DNA of 64,000 bases from Lachnospiraceae bacterium (GCA_029053015.1 JAIDHX010000015.1:38199-102198); one strand, 5' to 3'; shown: positions 44,151 through 53,665, counted from the first letter of the stretch. The notes: a model not told the origin generated them from the letters alone. Made by a program: numbers and translations.

Positions 44151-47100
44151 ATGAGCAAAAAAAGGTTACTGAATGACAACTGGGAATTTGTAAAGACGCC
44201 GTATGGGACGGATTTGGAAGGGCTCTCGGCGTGGGGGAAGGATTTTAAGCATGTGGATATTCCGCATGACTGGCTGATTTATGACACGGAAAGGCTCTAT
44301 GAAACAGGGACGGGCTGGTACCGCAGGCATTTAGAGATGGCGGAGGCAGATGATTTGGTAAGACTGCTTCGTTTTGACGGCGTCTATATGGATTCTAAAG
44401 TATACATAAACGGACAGCTTGTGGGTGAGTGGAAATACGGATATTCTACCTTTGAGTTTGACATTACGAAATATCTGCAGGCAGGCGATAATGTGATTAT
44501 GGTGCGGGTGGACCATCACGAACCAAATTCCCGCTGGTATTCCGGCGCAGGCATTTACCGCAGCGTATGGCTTAAGACGGTGCCGGCGGTGCACTTTGTT
44601 TCCGATGGCATCTATGTGGCAACCAAAAGGCAGGGAGAGGATTTTATTGTTGAAATAGAGGCGGAGATTGCAGGCACTGCAGCGCAGACAGGAACGGCGC
44701 AGGACGGAACGGCACAGGTCGGAACGACCTTGGGCAGTTCGGCCGCGGCAAGGATATGGCACGGCGGAAATCTTGTTGCAAAGGGACAGCTTACGGGCGA
44801 GGCAGACAGTGTACTGCTGAAGGGTACTGTTTTGGTGGAAAAACCCAAGCTGTGGGATGCGGAGAATCCGAATCTCTATGAGCTGGAACTGGAATTGGAC
44901 AACGGAGAGGTAGAAAAGACGGTTTTCGGTTTCAGGGAATTTGTTTTTAGTCCGGAGAAGGGTTTTATTGCGAATGGAAAACAGGTAAAACTTCATGGCG
45001 TCTGCGAGCACCATGATTTGGGCTGTCTGGGGGCGGCATTTAATAAAGCGGCGATGCGCAGAAAAATGGTGACGTTAAAGAAAATGGGCGTCAATGCGAT
45101 TCGAACCTCGCACAATATGCCTGCGCCGGAGTTCATGGAGCTGGCTGACGAGATGGGATTTTATGTGGATTCGGAAGCTTTTGATATGTGGGAAGAGCCA
45201 AAGACGGAATATGATTATGCCAGATTTTTCCCCGAGTGGGCGGCAAAGGACGTCGCAAGCTGGATAAGGCGCGACAGAAATCATCCTTCTGTTATCATGT
45301 GGAGCATCGGCAATGAAATCCATGATACGAATGTGCCGCGTGGTTTAGAGGTGGCAAAGATGCTGGCGGATTATGTGAAGGAGCATGACCCTAAGGGCAA
45401 TGCCAAGGCGACGATAGGTTCCAACTATATGCCGTGGGATGGAGCGCAGAATTGCGCAGATGTGGTAAAGCTTGCCGGCTACAACTATTTGGAGCGGTAT
45501 TATGACGAGCAGCACGAAGCGCATCCTGACTGGATGATTTATGGCAGTGAGACTTCTTCGGCGGTACAGAGCAGGGGAGTCTATCATTTCCCGCTGGAAA
45601 AGTCGATACTGACGGAAGACGATGAGCAGTGTTCTTCCCTTGGCAACAGCCGTCCGAGCTGGGCTGGCAAGTCTGTGGAATACTGTATCTATATGGACAG
45701 AGACAGGGATTTCGCAGCAGGACAGTTTTTGTGGTCGGGACATGACTACATTGGTGAGCCCACGCCTTATCATACCAAAAACTCTTATTTTGGGCAGATT
45801 GACACGGCGGGCTTCCCGAAAGATACCTATTTTATGTATCAGGCGGAGTGGACGGATTACAAGAAAGCGCCCATGGTGCATCTGCTTCCTTATTGGGATT
45901 TCAATCCCGGACAGTTGATTGATGTGCGTGTGTGCAGCAATGCGCCTTCGGTGGAAGTTTTTGTCAATGAAACATCCCTGGGCAGAGTGGAAATCGACCA
46001 TGTACACGGCCAAGTACTGTTCCCGAGCTTTCAGGTTCCTTATGAAGCGGGCTGTATCAGAGCGGTTGCATACGATGAAAACGGCACAGTGATTGCAGAG
46101 GATATGCACAAGTCCTTTAAAGACCCTGCGCGCATCACGCTGAAAGCGGACAAAACGGAAATGAAGGCGGATGGCGAGGACTTGATTTTTGTAGAGATTG
46201 GCATGGCAGACGAAGACGGGAATCCGGTGGAAAACGCCATGGATTATGTAGAAGTAAGCGTCACGGGCGCGGGACGGCTTATCGGGCTTGACAATGGAGA
46301 CAGCACGGACTACGACCAGTATAAAGGAACCGTAAGGAAGCTCTTTAACGGAAAGCTTCTGGCAGTTATCGGGGCAAAGAGTGAGGCTGGAGAGGTTACC
46401 ATGACTGTCCGTCCGCTGCAGGGAGACCGTGTCCCGGTGGAGACACTGCAGTTAGGCGCGGTAGAAGCAGAAGTCAGGGAAGGCGTTTCCGCAGTTGAGG
46501 AAAACAGCAGGGCGGTGCTGGTGACGGGCGTTTCCGGCATGATACCGGTGAGAAAGATTGAAATTGTCAGTGCGAACGGGCAGAAATTTGATGAGAATAA
46601 AAAGGACATTGTGGTGGGAGCACATCTGTATCCGGCAGGCGCAGAGCAGAAGGTAATGTTCTCTGTGGTAAACGATATGGGAATCGAGTCAAATCTGGCT
46701 GAAGTGGAGATGCTGGAGAGCGTATCGGACGAGGTAGCCGGCAATCTGGCAGCAGATGGTCACTGCCCGGCGGCTTACTGTTGTATCCATGCAAAGGGAG
46801 ACGGAGCCTTTAAGCTGCGTGCTTCTGTTGACAACGGCACGGGAACCATAAAGTTAATTTCCCAGCTTGAGTTTACGGTGGAAGGGCTTGGAGAAGCTTA
46901 TCTCAATCCCTATGAATTTGTCTCGGGTGCATTGTATAACCTTTCTGTGGGAGACGTGGGCGGCTTTAGTGAAAAGAGCGTGGCGATGGCGCAGGAGGGT
47001 GTGAGCGAGGTCGGTTACAAGGGACTGGACTTTGGCGAGTACGGCTCCGACGAGATTACCCTGCCGATTTTTACCCAGAACGATGACCCGCATTATCTGC

Positions 47101-47663
47101 AGATATGGGAAGGTATGCCGGAGGACGAGGGCAGCGAGATGCTGGCGGATTTGGTTTATCAGAAGCCGAGCATCTGGAATGTGTACCAGCCGGAGACCTA
47201 TAAGCTGAAACGACGGATTAAGGGTATTACGACTCTCTGCCTTGTGGCGAAGAACCAACGCTATTTCATCAAGGGCTTTACCTTCACAAAGCTGCAAAAA
47301 GCATATGAAAAGCTGCAGGCGGCGGAGTATAACAAGATTTACGGGGATACCTTTACGGTGAAGTCGGATGCGGTTGAGGGCATCGGCAACAACGTCTCAT
47401 TGGAGTTTGAGAATATGGACTTCGGGGAGAAGGGATTTGAAAAGATTACCATCTGCGGGCGCAGTACGCTTCCGACGAACTCCATTCATATCCGGTTCTT
47501 TTATGAGGACGGGGAGTCGGTGAATCAGCTTGTGGAGTTCCCGCGCAGTGAGGAGTACACGGAGATAACCTTCCCGCTGGAAAGCTGTAAGGGAAAATGC
47601 CGTGTCGGTTTTATTTTCCTGCCCGGATGCGATTTTGATTTTAAATGGTTCAAATTTTCTTAA
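44151..47663 (+). CDS. Glycoside hydrolase family 2 (beta-galactosidase-like), large form
   Basis: The protein of about 1170 residues has the GH2 sugar-binding domain (from LLNDNWEFVKTPYG; WYRRHLEM, GVYMDSKVYINGQ), the immunoglobulin-like domain, the catalytic barrel with IRTSHNMPAPEFMELADEMG, the acid/base Glu389 in SIGNEIHDT and the nucleophile Glu467 in YGSETSSA. C-terminal beta domains follow (DUF4982-like, then an Ig-like part from RITLKADKTEMKADGED) and a last jelly-roll-like module. There is no signal peptide, so it works inside the cell on short galactosides or a related glycoside. An Ala/Gln/Thr/Gly-rich insert with repeated TAQxGT units lies near residue 185. ATG 44112 is the alternative start. 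Confidence 0.9.
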   Translation: MSKKRLLNDNWEFVKTPYGTDLEGLSAWGKDFKHVDIPHDWLIYDTERLYETGTGWYRRHLEMAEADDLVRLLRFDGVYMDSKVYINGQLVGEWKYGYSTFEFDITKYLQAGDNVIMVRVDHHEPNSRWYSGAGIYRSVWLKTVPAVHFVSDGIYVATKRQGEDFIVEIEAEIAGTAAQTGTAQDGTAQVGTTLGSSAAARIWHGGNLVAKGQLTGEADSVLLKGTVLVEKPKLWDAENPNLYELELELDNGEVEKTVFGFREFVFSPEKGFIANGKQVKLHGVCEHHDLGCLGAAFNKAAMRRKMVTLKKMGVNAIRTSHNMPAPEFMELADEMGFYVDSEAFDMWEEPKTEYDYARFFPEWAAKDVASWIRRDRNHPSVIMWSIGNEIHDTNVPRGLEVAKMLADYVKEHDPKGNAKATIGSNYMPWDGAQNCADVVKLAGYNYLERYYDEQHEAHPDWMIYGSETSSAVQSRGVYHFPLEKSILTEDDEQCSSLGNSRPSWAGKSVEYCIYMDRDRDFAAGQFLWSGHDYIGEPTPYHTKNSYFGQIDTAGFPKDTYFMYQAEWTDYKKAPMVHLLPYWDFNPGQLIDVRVCSNAPSVEVFVNETSLGRVEIDHVHGQVLFPSFQVPYEAGCIRAVAYDENGTVIAEDMHKSFKDPARITLKADKTEMKADGEDLIFVEIGMADEDGNPVENAMDYVEVSVTGAGRLIGLDNGDSTDYDQYKGTVRKLFNGKLLAVIGAKSEAGEVTMTVRPLQGDRVPVETLQLGAVEAEVREGVSAVEENSRAVLVTGVSGMIPVRKIEIVSANGQKFDENKKDIVVGAHLYPAGAEQKVMFSVVNDMGIESNLAEVEMLESVSDEVAGNLAADGHCPAAYCCIHAKGDGAFKLRASVDNGTGTIKLISQLEFTVEGLGEAYLNPYEFVSGALYNLSVGDVGGFSEKSVAMAQEGVSEVGYKGLDFGEYGSDEITLPIFTQNDDPHYLQIWEGMPEDEGSEMLADLVYQKPSIWNVYQPETYKLKRRIKGITTLCLVAKNQRYFIKGFTFTKLQKAYEKLQAAEYNKIYGDTFTVKSDAVEGIGNNVSLEFENMDFGEKGFEKITICGRSTLPTNSIHIRFFYEDGESVNQLVEFPRSEEYTEITFPLESCKGKCRVGFIFLPGCDFDFKWFKFS

Positions 47664-47762
47664 TTATTTACGGATTTATGCCGATATAATAGTTAACCCT
47701 TATTTTACCAAAATGACCGGTAGGTGAGGGGAGCAGCTATTGTGGGGGAAGGAACCCCGTTT

Positions 47763-47782
47763 AAAACGCATATATGCGTTTT
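47763..47782. repeat. 20-bp perfect palindrome ahead of the EF-hand-like gene
   Basis: AAAACGCATATATGCGTTTT reads the same on both strands and lies 23 bp before the start codon and just ahead of the AAGGAGGT site. It may be an operator or a leader hairpin. Upstream, TATAAT near 47684 may be a -10 box. Confidence 0.6.
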
Positions 47783-47805
47783 CACACGCAACAAGGAGGT
47801 GCGGC

Positions 47806-49035
47806 ATGAAAATTACACAAAGCGCCGTCGCAATGGCGTCGGAGCGGGAGGCATCGCGGACCTATGACCTTAGCGTAACTGCTACGGGCGACAGGTTCTG
47901 GGTGAACGGCACGACTTCGCAGGCATCGAAGGAGAAGGAAGCGTCAGCCTTTTTGGGCTGGTCGTCGCAACCGGCGTCCCTAGAGCTTTCGGAGGAGGCA
48001 AAAGCACAGGAGGCTTCCCAAAAAACAAAGGACGATTCCTACTGGAAAAAGGACAAGGACAAACCATTTCCGGAAAAGGACGGACAGAAAACAGGGCTGA
48101 TTGACGAGCTGGTGGGACAGGCGGGAAAGCAGTCCGATTGGGAGCCGGAAGAAAGCTTCAAACTGAAAATGATGAAGCTGCTTTTCGAATCCCTGCGCGG
48201 TATAAAGGGTAATCATCGTCCCAACTACGTGGGCTGGGGCAAGAAGGCCCAGGAGGCGCTTGGCTTCGGCATGCAGTCATGGCAGCGTACCACTGCTTCT
48301 ATGGAGGCCATCAATATAAAGGCTTCTGCGGGCAGCAGAGTGACGACGGCAAAGGTAGGCGCCGGACATTGGGAGGAGCGCGTTACCATGTCCAAAATCT
48401 TTACGGACAGAGAGGTTACGTCATTTTCCACAATGGGAACGGTGGAGACGGCAGACGGAAGAAGCCTCAACTTCAACCTGAATCTGGAGATGTCCAGAGA
48501 GTTTACCCAGTCGGTTGGCATGGAGTACACCAGAAAGACTTTCTGTATCGACCCGCTTGTTATCAATCTGGAGGGGAATCCGGCTTCTTTCTCGGACCAG
48601 ACATTCTTCTTTGATTTGGACAGCGACGGCAGGGTGGAGGAATTGTCTTCACTGGGAGCAGGCAGCGGTTTTCTTGCGCTGGATTTGAATAACGACGGCG
48701 TTATCAATGACGGCAGCGAGCTTTTCGGCACGAAGAGCGGCGACGGTTTCAAGGACCTGGCGGCGTATGACAAGGACGGAAACGGTTGGATTGATGAGAA
48801 CGACGAGGTATTCAAACACCTGAAGGTGTGGACAAAGAATGCGGATGGAAGCGACCGTCTCATCGCGATTGCGGATGCAGGAGTCGGGGCAATCTATCTC
48901 GGTCACGCATCCACAGAATTTTCTTTAAATACGTTGGATACAAACCAGACACAGGGCATTGTCCGCAGCACAGGCGTTTTCCTGAAGGAAAGCGGCGAGG
49001 TTGGAACAATACAGCATGTAGATTTGGTGGTCTAA
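47806..49035 (+). CDS. Protein with EF-hand-like calcium loops, no signal peptide
   Basis: The 409-residue protein has a polar, charged N-terminal half with no known domain (from MKITQSAVAMASERE; a Lys/Asp/Gln-rich stretch at residues 60-105). From about residue 265 it shows the array DLDSDGRVEELS, FLALDLNNDGVINDGSELFG, YDKDGNGWIDENDE, with repeated DxDxDG calcium loops. This block is shared with large RTX/FrpC-type surface proteins of other bacteria. No secretion signal is visible, so it either stays inside or leaves by an unknown route. AAGGAGGT precedes the ATG. Confidence 0.78.
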   Translation: MKITQSAVAMASEREASRTYDLSVTATGDRFWVNGTTSQASKEKEASAFLGWSSQPASLELSEEAKAQEASQKTKDDSYWKKDKDKPFPEKDGQKTGLIDELVGQAGKQSDWEPEESFKLKMMKLLFESLRGIKGNHRPNYVGWGKKAQEALGFGMQSWQRTTASMEAINIKASAGSRVTTAKVGAGHWEERVTMSKIFTDREVTSFSTMGTVETADGRSLNFNLNLEMSREFTQSVGMEYTRKTFCIDPLVINLEGNPASFSDQTFFFDLDSDGRVEELSSLGAGSGFLALDLNNDGVINDGSELFGTKSGDGFKDLAAYDKDGNGWIDENDEVFKHLKVWTKNADGSDRLIAIADAGVGAIYLGHASTEFSLNTLDTNQTQGIVRSTGVFLKESGEVGTIQHVDLVV

Positions 49036-49063
49036 AAGAGTGATGTAAGCGCAATGCGAAAGG

Positions 49064-49095
49064 CTTCCGGCACATATAAGGTGCCGGAAGTTTTT
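49064..49095 (+). terminator. Rho-independent terminator
   Basis: CTTCCGGCAC (49064-49073) pairs perfectly with GTGCCGGAAG (49081-49090) around a 7-nt loop, followed by five T. Confidence 0.9.
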
Positions 49096-49141
49096 AAAGT
49101 ATCGGATTAGGTGCCGGAACCGTAATGTAAGGAGTCATAGA

Positions 49142-50233
49142 ATGGAAAATGGAATAACAAAGAAGCAGTCTGCGATTCTGCAGGGAATTGCGGTGTGGAT
49201 GCTGGTGTATCATCACATGTATTCTTATACAGAGACTTACAACTCTCTGCTTCCGTTTATACAGGTGGCCGTAGTGCAGCGGATAGGCTGGTTCTGCAAG
49301 GTTTGCGTGGGAATATTTGCATTTGTCAGCGGCTATGGTTTGTATCATGTGATGAACAGGAAGCCTGCGGAGCGCTTTTTTGGCAGGATGATAGAGGAAT
49401 ACCGCTATGTGCTGGTGCGGATTCTGCGCCTGTATGGAAAGCTCTGGCTGGTTATATTGATTTTTAAAGGAATCGATTTTCTGATACTGGGCAGGCAGTT
49501 TGCGGCGGAAGAGTTATGGGGCAATCTGACGGCTTTTCAGCCTACCTGGAATGGAGCATGGTGGTATGTGGAGCAATATGCAAAAATGCTGCTGGCATTG
49601 CCTTTTCTCGATTTGCTGCTGACCAGATTTGAACGTCCGGAAGAAAAAAAGAAGTGGATATTCTTTCTGTCGCTGGCAGGCGTGGCACTGATAGGAATTT
49701 TGCTGAGTCCCGTGCTGTATGAATTGCTGCTGGCGGCAGCGAAGGGCATGCGCCCCAGCTTTTTCCTGATTTTTATTGCAGGATATATCATATCCCGCTA
49801 CGGGCTGTACCAACGAATTGACAAGCTGCTGAGGCGCGGGGGCGCCTGGCTTTCCGTGTGCATGTCTGTGATTCTGGTTTGTGCGGCAATCGCTGTCAGG
49901 GTGCTGTCAGCCACGGACGCAGCGTGGGGTGAACTGGACTTTTTACTGGTGCCGGTTCTGGCGTATGGGATGCTGACACTGCTTGACTATATAAAGCCTT
50001 TGAGTGCCTTTTTGGCATGGTGGGGAGACCAATCCACTTATATATGGCTGATACATATTTTTTTCATAGGGTGGCTGTTTCAGTTTGTCAGCCGCCAAGT
50101 GCGGCTGGATATTCTGGTGTATCTGGCGATGATGCTTTTCTCGGTCATTGCTGCCATATTGTTAAAGGGTGTGGAAACCGGTATACAGAAGGGTGCGTCA
50201 CGGCTGTTTAAGAAAAATGTAAAATATACTTGA
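49142..50233 (+). CDS. Acyltransferase 3 (OafA/YrhL-like) membrane protein
   Basis: The 363-residue protein has about ten spans. It starts with the family-type KQSAILQGIAVWMLVYHHMY, with the catalytic His region in the first helix, and has FVSGYGLYHVM and IWLIHIFFIGW near the end. Members acetylate or otherwise acylate cell-surface sugars. It lies alone between a terminator and the XRE promoter, so the target polymer is unknown. Confidence 0.88.
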   Translation: MENGITKKQSAILQGIAVWMLVYHHMYSYTETYNSLLPFIQVAVVQRIGWFCKVCVGIFAFVSGYGLYHVMNRKPAERFFGRMIEEYRYVLVRILRLYGKLWLVILIFKGIDFLILGRQFAAEELWGNLTAFQPTWNGAWWYVEQYAKMLLALPFLDLLLTRFERPEEKKKWIFFLSLAGVALIGILLSPVLYELLLAAAKGMRPSFFLIFIAGYIISRYGLYQRIDKLLRRGGAWLSVCMSVILVCAAIAVRVLSATDAAWGELDFLLVPVLAYGMLTLLDYIKPLSAFLAWWGDQSTYIWLIHIFFIGWLFQFVSRQVRLDILVYLAMMLFSVIAAILLKGVETGIQKGASRLFKKNVKYT

Positions 50234-50282
50234 CATTTAATGTAAAGCCTACTATACTTTTGAAGTAAAGTAAGCTTTACTT
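50230..50282 (+). promoter_or_regulatory. Promoter with a GTAAAG/CTTTAC operator of the XRE operon
   Basis: TTGACA (50230-50235) and TATACT (50253-50258) are 17 bp apart. AAGTAAAG (50263-50270) and CTTTACTT (50275-50282) form an inverted repeat just after the -10, and a third TGTAAAG half site lies in the spacer (50242-50248). The XRE protein encoded next probably binds here and limits its own operon. Confidence 0.8.
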
Positions 50283-50306
50283 TTTATTCTGACGAAAGGA
50301 GGTATT

Positions 50307-50516
50307 ATGCATACGAAGATACAAGAGCTGCGAAAGGAGCGCAGGATTACGCAGAATGAGCTGGCGGACGCTGTCAATGTTTCGCGCCAGACCATAATAT
50401 CTCTTGAAAACGGCAGGTATAATGCTTCACTGGTGCTTGCACATAAAATTGCACAATTTTTTGGAGTGACAATCGAAGATGTTTTTATTTTTGATGAAGA
50501 GGAGGAAAATTTATGA
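50307..50516 (+). CDS. Small XRE-family helix-turn-helix regulator
   Basis: The 69-residue protein is a single helix-turn-helix domain ([20 protein letters not shown], then [20 protein letters not shown]) with an acidic tail, the common small regulator that accompanies membrane proteins in Firmicutes. AAAGGAGG precedes the ATG. Its stop overlaps the next start (ATGA). Confidence 0.94.
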   Translation: MHTKIQELRKERRITQNELADAVNVSRQTIISLENGRYNASLVLAHKIAQFFGVTIEDVFIFDEEEENL

Positions 50517-50995
50517 AAGGGCTTTTTTGTGCGCACTGTAAGGCAAAGAACAATGAGGAGTACAGGGAAGTATTAAAAAAGCGCCTTGTCAGGGTCAGAC
50601 TGCTCTGCCTGGCAGGAGTGTTGATTATCCTGAGCGCGGCGGTGCTTTTTCATACAGTGCTTGCAGAAATGGATGATTACCATCAAGGCGTTACGTATGG
50701 AATGGGAACGGGACTGATACTGGGATCCATAATAGCCATGCTGCGTATTCACAGGACTTTGGCGAGTGAGGAAAGGCTGAAGGAACAGCGTCTTAAGGAA
50801 ACCGATGAGAGGGAAGTGGAAATCAGCAATATGGCGCTTAGGCAGACGGCGAAGCTTTTGCTGGCAGTGCTCTATCTTTCGATGGTTTTCGGAGCTTTAG
50901 TCTCAGAAGAGTTATTGGACGTATGTTGTTTACTAATCGGTATTTTTCTGCTAAGCTATATAGGATTTCAGAGATATTATGAAAACAAAGTATAA
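50513..50995 (+). CDS. Three- to four-span membrane protein paired with the XRE regulator
   Basis: The 160-residue protein has a CAHC pair near the N-terminus, then hydrophobic segments at about residues 29-48, 60-78 and 112-152 and a charged central stretch ([19 protein letters not shown]). Such XRE/membrane pairs are common but their role is not known. It starts inside the XRE stop codon and is followed after 42 bp by the NatA gene, so all four genes may share one transcript. Confidence 0.85.
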   Translation: MKGLFCAHCKAKNNEEYREVLKKRLVRVRLLCLAGVLIILSAAVLFHTVLAEMDDYHQGVTYGMGTGLILGSIIAMLRIHRTLASEERLKEQRLKETDEREVEISNMALRQTAKLLLAVLYLSMVFGALVSEELLDVCCLLIGIFLLSYIGFQRYYENKV

Positions 50996-51037
50996 ACGGA
51001 TAAAAATGTAAGCTGTCAGACAGCGGAAAGGAAGAAT

Positions 51038-51814
51038 ATGGAAGAGATATTAAAGGTGCAGGGCTTGAAGAAAACCTTTAAGTTATCTGCCAAGCAGCAA
51101 AAAATTGAAAAGACCAATGAAAAGTTAAAGGTGGCGGTGAATGATTTGTCCTTTACCGCATATAGAGGAGAGGTCTTTGGTCTTTTGGGTCCCAACGGTG
51201 CGGGCAAGACGACGACGCTGCGTATGCTGGCAACCTTGATTAAGCCGGACGAGGGCGACGCCGTTTTGGACGGCGCAAGCGTGGTGAAGAATCCGGAGGA
51301 GGTTCGCAGTAAGATTGGATTTCTGACGAGTGAGTTGAAACTGGAAGAGTTCTTTACGCCGAATTTCCTGTTTGATTTCTTTGCAGATTTGCATGGCGTC
51401 AACCAGGAGGAAAAAAATGCCCGCAGGAAGGATTTGTTTGAGCGCTTTGGCATTGACAAATTTGCAGAGGTGAAGGTAGGAAATCTTTCAACCGGTATGA
51501 AGCAGAAGGTATCGCTGGTGATTTCCCTGGTACATGATCCGGATGTCATTATTTTTGACGAGCCGACCAACGGGCTTGATGTTCTTACCGCCAAGGTGGT
51601 GACAGATTTTCTTGTGGACTTGAAAGAACAGGGTAAAACCATCATCGTATCCACACATATTTTCAGCCTGATTGAGAAAATCTGCGACAGAGTCGGTATT
51701 ATTGTGGAAGGACAGATGGTAGTCTGTGATACTTTATCGGCAATTACGAGGGATAAGAGTCTGGAAGAAAGATTCTTTGAAATTTACGAAGAAAAGGTGG
51801 GTAGCATCGCATGA
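51038..51814 (+). CDS. natA: ABC transporter ATP-binding protein (NatA type)
   Basis: The 258-residue ATPase has Walker A GPNGAGKTT, the signature LSTGMKQKVSL, Walker B VIIFDEPTNGLD and the switch His in VSTHIF. The N-terminus has a lysine-rich insert (about residues 15-30) typical of NatA-like ATPases. With NatB it forms an exporter that in Bacillus pumps Na+; the substrate here is inferred. The stop overlaps the permease start. Confidence 0.9.
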   Translation: MEEILKVQGLKKTFKLSAKQQKIEKTNEKLKVAVNDLSFTAYRGEVFGLLGPNGAGKTTTLRMLATLIKPDEGDAVLDGASVVKNPEEVRSKIGFLTSELKLEEFFTPNFLFDFFADLHGVNQEEKNARRKDLFERFGIDKFAEVKVGNLSTGMKQKVSLVISLVHDPDVIIFDEPTNGLDVLTAKVVTDFLVDLKEQGKTIIVSTHIFSLIEKICDRVGIIVEGQMVVCDTLSAITRDKSLEERFFEIYEEKVGSIA

Positions 51815-52989
51815 AAACAGATATGCTTACAATTATAAGAAAAGAGTTTGCCCGTTTTTTTAAAGACAGAAGTCTGGTTATAACGACCATTCTGATGCCC
51901 GGTTTTTTGATTTTCCTGATTTACTCCTTTATGGGAGACGGCATGATGAAAGAGTTCTCAACGGATGAGAATTATGTGGCGAAGGCTTATGTGCAGAATA
52001 TGCCGGATGAGCTTTCTCCTGCATTTGAGCAGTTGTCTGCTGAGTGGACTGTGGTTTCCGGTTCCGAAATTGAAGATACGAAAGAATTGATTCAGAATAA
52101 GGAAGCAGATGTTCTGATTGTTTTTCCTGAGGATTTTGTTGCAAGAGTTTCAGCTTATGATGTAAAGAGCGGAGAAGCCGCTCCCAATGTTGAAATTTAT
52201 TATAATTCCACGGAGACGGAGTCCGCCAACCTGAGAAGTATTCTGGTGGATATGCTGGATCAGTATGAGGCCTCCATGGCAAACAAGTTTGACATCAATG
52301 CGGGTGACGGTGTGTTTAACCTCGCTTCCGAAAAGGATATGACCGGTCAGATTTTTGCCATGCTTCTGCCCATGCTGCTTATGACCTTTATGTTCAGCGG
52401 CTGTATGTCTGTGGCGCCGGAGTCGATTGCAGGTGAAAAGGAAAGAGGAACGATTGCGACACTTCTGGTAACGCCCATGAAGAGAAGCGCACTTGCCTTA
52501 GGAAAGGTTATCAGCATAAGCTGTATTGCCCTGTTATCAGGTCTCTCCAGTTTTATCGGAACCATGCTCTCCATGCCGAAGCTGATGGGCACGGAGGAAG
52601 GTGTGAGTGCCGCTGTTTATGTAGTTACGGATTACCTGATGCTTTTGGGAATTATTCTGACAACGGTGCTGGTGATGGTATCACTGATAGCCATTATCTC
52701 GGCTCTTGCAAATAGCATTAAGGCGGCTTCCACAGCAGTGTCACCCCTTATGATTGTTGTCATGGTAATCAGTCTTATACCGATGTTCGGCGGAGACGGC
52801 GAGAAGAGCCTTGCGATGTTCTTTATCCCGCTCTATAACAGCGTGTTGTGTATACATGGAATTTTTTCCTTTACCTACCAGCCGCTGCAGATTGTGATTA
52901 CCATTGTTATGAACCTGTTATACGCGGGCGCGCTGTCGTTGGTACTTACCAAATTGTTTAACAACGAAAAGGTTATGTTTTCTAAATAG
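51811..52989 (+). CDS. natB: ABC-2 type permease (NatB type)
   Basis: The 392-residue protein has one N-terminal span (SLVITTILMPGFLIFLIYSF), an outer loop of about 150 residues and five to six spans in the second half (MLLPMLLMTFMFSGCMSV, with the conserved SIAGEKERGTIATLLVTP). This is the ABC-2/NatB layout. ATG 51811 overlaps the ATPase gene by 4 bp. Confidence 0.9.
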   Translation: MKTDMLTIIRKEFARFFKDRSLVITTILMPGFLIFLIYSFMGDGMMKEFSTDENYVAKAYVQNMPDELSPAFEQLSAEWTVVSGSEIEDTKELIQNKEADVLIVFPEDFVARVSAYDVKSGEAAPNVEIYYNSTETESANLRSILVDMLDQYEASMANKFDINAGDGVFNLASEKDMTGQIFAMLLPMLLMTFMFSGCMSVAPESIAGEKERGTIATLLVTPMKRSALALGKVISISCIALLSGLSSFIGTMLSMPKLMGTEEGVSAAVYVVTDYLMLLGIILTTVLVMVSLIAIISALANSIKAASTAVSPLMIVVMVISLIPMFGGDGEKSLAMFFIPLYNSVLCIHGIFSFTYQPLQIVITIVMNLLYAGALSLVLTKLFNNEKVMFSK

Positions 52990-53005
52990 AACGTAAGGGA
53001 TTGGG

Positions 53006-53163
53006 GCGAGGGACGCGCGGAGAGGGGCGGTATGTCCGTGCAGACGCGCTCTCGCTCGGATAAAAACGCAGCGGCACGTAAGGCGCCAAAGGACGGCGCC
53101 TAAATGCCGGCGTTTTTATACGGTCTGCACGGACATACCGCTCCTCTTCGCGCTGCGTGTCGC
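53006..53163. repeat. Palindromic element, copy A
   Basis: About 158 bp that can fold into one long hairpin. The outer arms pair (AGAGGGGCGGTATGTCCGTG near 53021 with its near-complement near 53128-53147), and a nested stem (ATAAAAACGC...GCGTTTTTAT, then GGCGCC...GGCGCC) forms the tip. The left arm carries an unpaired GCGCTCTCGCTCGG. Bases 53006-53147 recur at 53666-53807 with only two differences. No ORF of note. Confidence 0.88.
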
Positions 53164-53290
53164 GAAAAGTGCGCTTACGTCCTATGTGGTTTCGCGAAGA
53201 GTGTGCTTACGCTCTATGTGGTGTTGTGGAAAGTGTGCATACGCGCCCTATGTGGTGTTGCAGAAAATGTACATATGCCTTATTGTGTTG
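53162..53290 (+). repeat. Four degenerate tandem units of 30-34 bp
   Basis: Units start at 53162, 53194, 53227 and 53261 and share the pattern GAAAAGTGxGCxTACGxxCTATGTGGTGTTG, most degraded in the last. They run from the edge of palindromic copy A to just before the small membrane ORF. No stable product is evident. Confidence 0.7.
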
Positions 53291-53318
53291 AAAAAGCGTG
53301 GTGGCGAGGGGGATTTTG

Positions 53319-53648
53319 ATGGAAGGCACGGTAAGTGTAACGGTATGGTTTTTGGCGATTGTGGTGTGGGGGTGGTATGCGCCGAAATGGTCGCCTTTCA
53401 CGCGGAATGTATGTGCCATTGTCCCCTGTGTTGCTGATCTTGTTCTGTTTGTGGTTTTGCGGCGGTATTGGAAGTTGTCCCTTGTTTTTCTTGCTATTGG
53501 AGCAGGTGTGTACTGGCTGACGGAGCGTTTTCCTAAAAGACCGGAAAATCGGGCGGAAAGGCGTAAGGAAGTCAGTTTTTTGCAGGATATGATGTTCTGC
53601 GCCGGAGGGTTTTGGCTGAGTATGCAGGTGTTTATGTTTTGCTCATAG
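53319..53648 (+). CDS. Small three-span membrane protein, unknown
   Basis: The 109-residue protein has hydrophobic segments at about residues 5-22, 30-50, 52-70 and 88-108, with basic residues between (PKRPENRAERRKE). GAGGGGG lies before ATG 53319. I do not recognise it. It is flanked by the two palindromic elements. Base use is unlike the neighbours and it may be specific to this lineage. Confidence 0.5.
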   Translation: MEGTVSVTVWFLAIVVWGWYAPKWSPFTRNVCAIVPCVADLVLFVVLRRYWKLSLVFLAIGAGVYWLTERFPKRPENRAERRKEVSFLQDMMFCAGGFWLSMQVFMFCS

Positions 53649-53665
53649 AGGTAGTATGGTTTGCA

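Noticed and set aside
47690..47805. Cyclic di-GMP riboswitch ahead of the EF-hand-like gene
   Set aside because: A GGTAGGT-like stretch is present but the rest of the aptamer is not.
53162..53290. CRISPR array
   Set aside because: Units are contiguous, degenerate and have no spacers.
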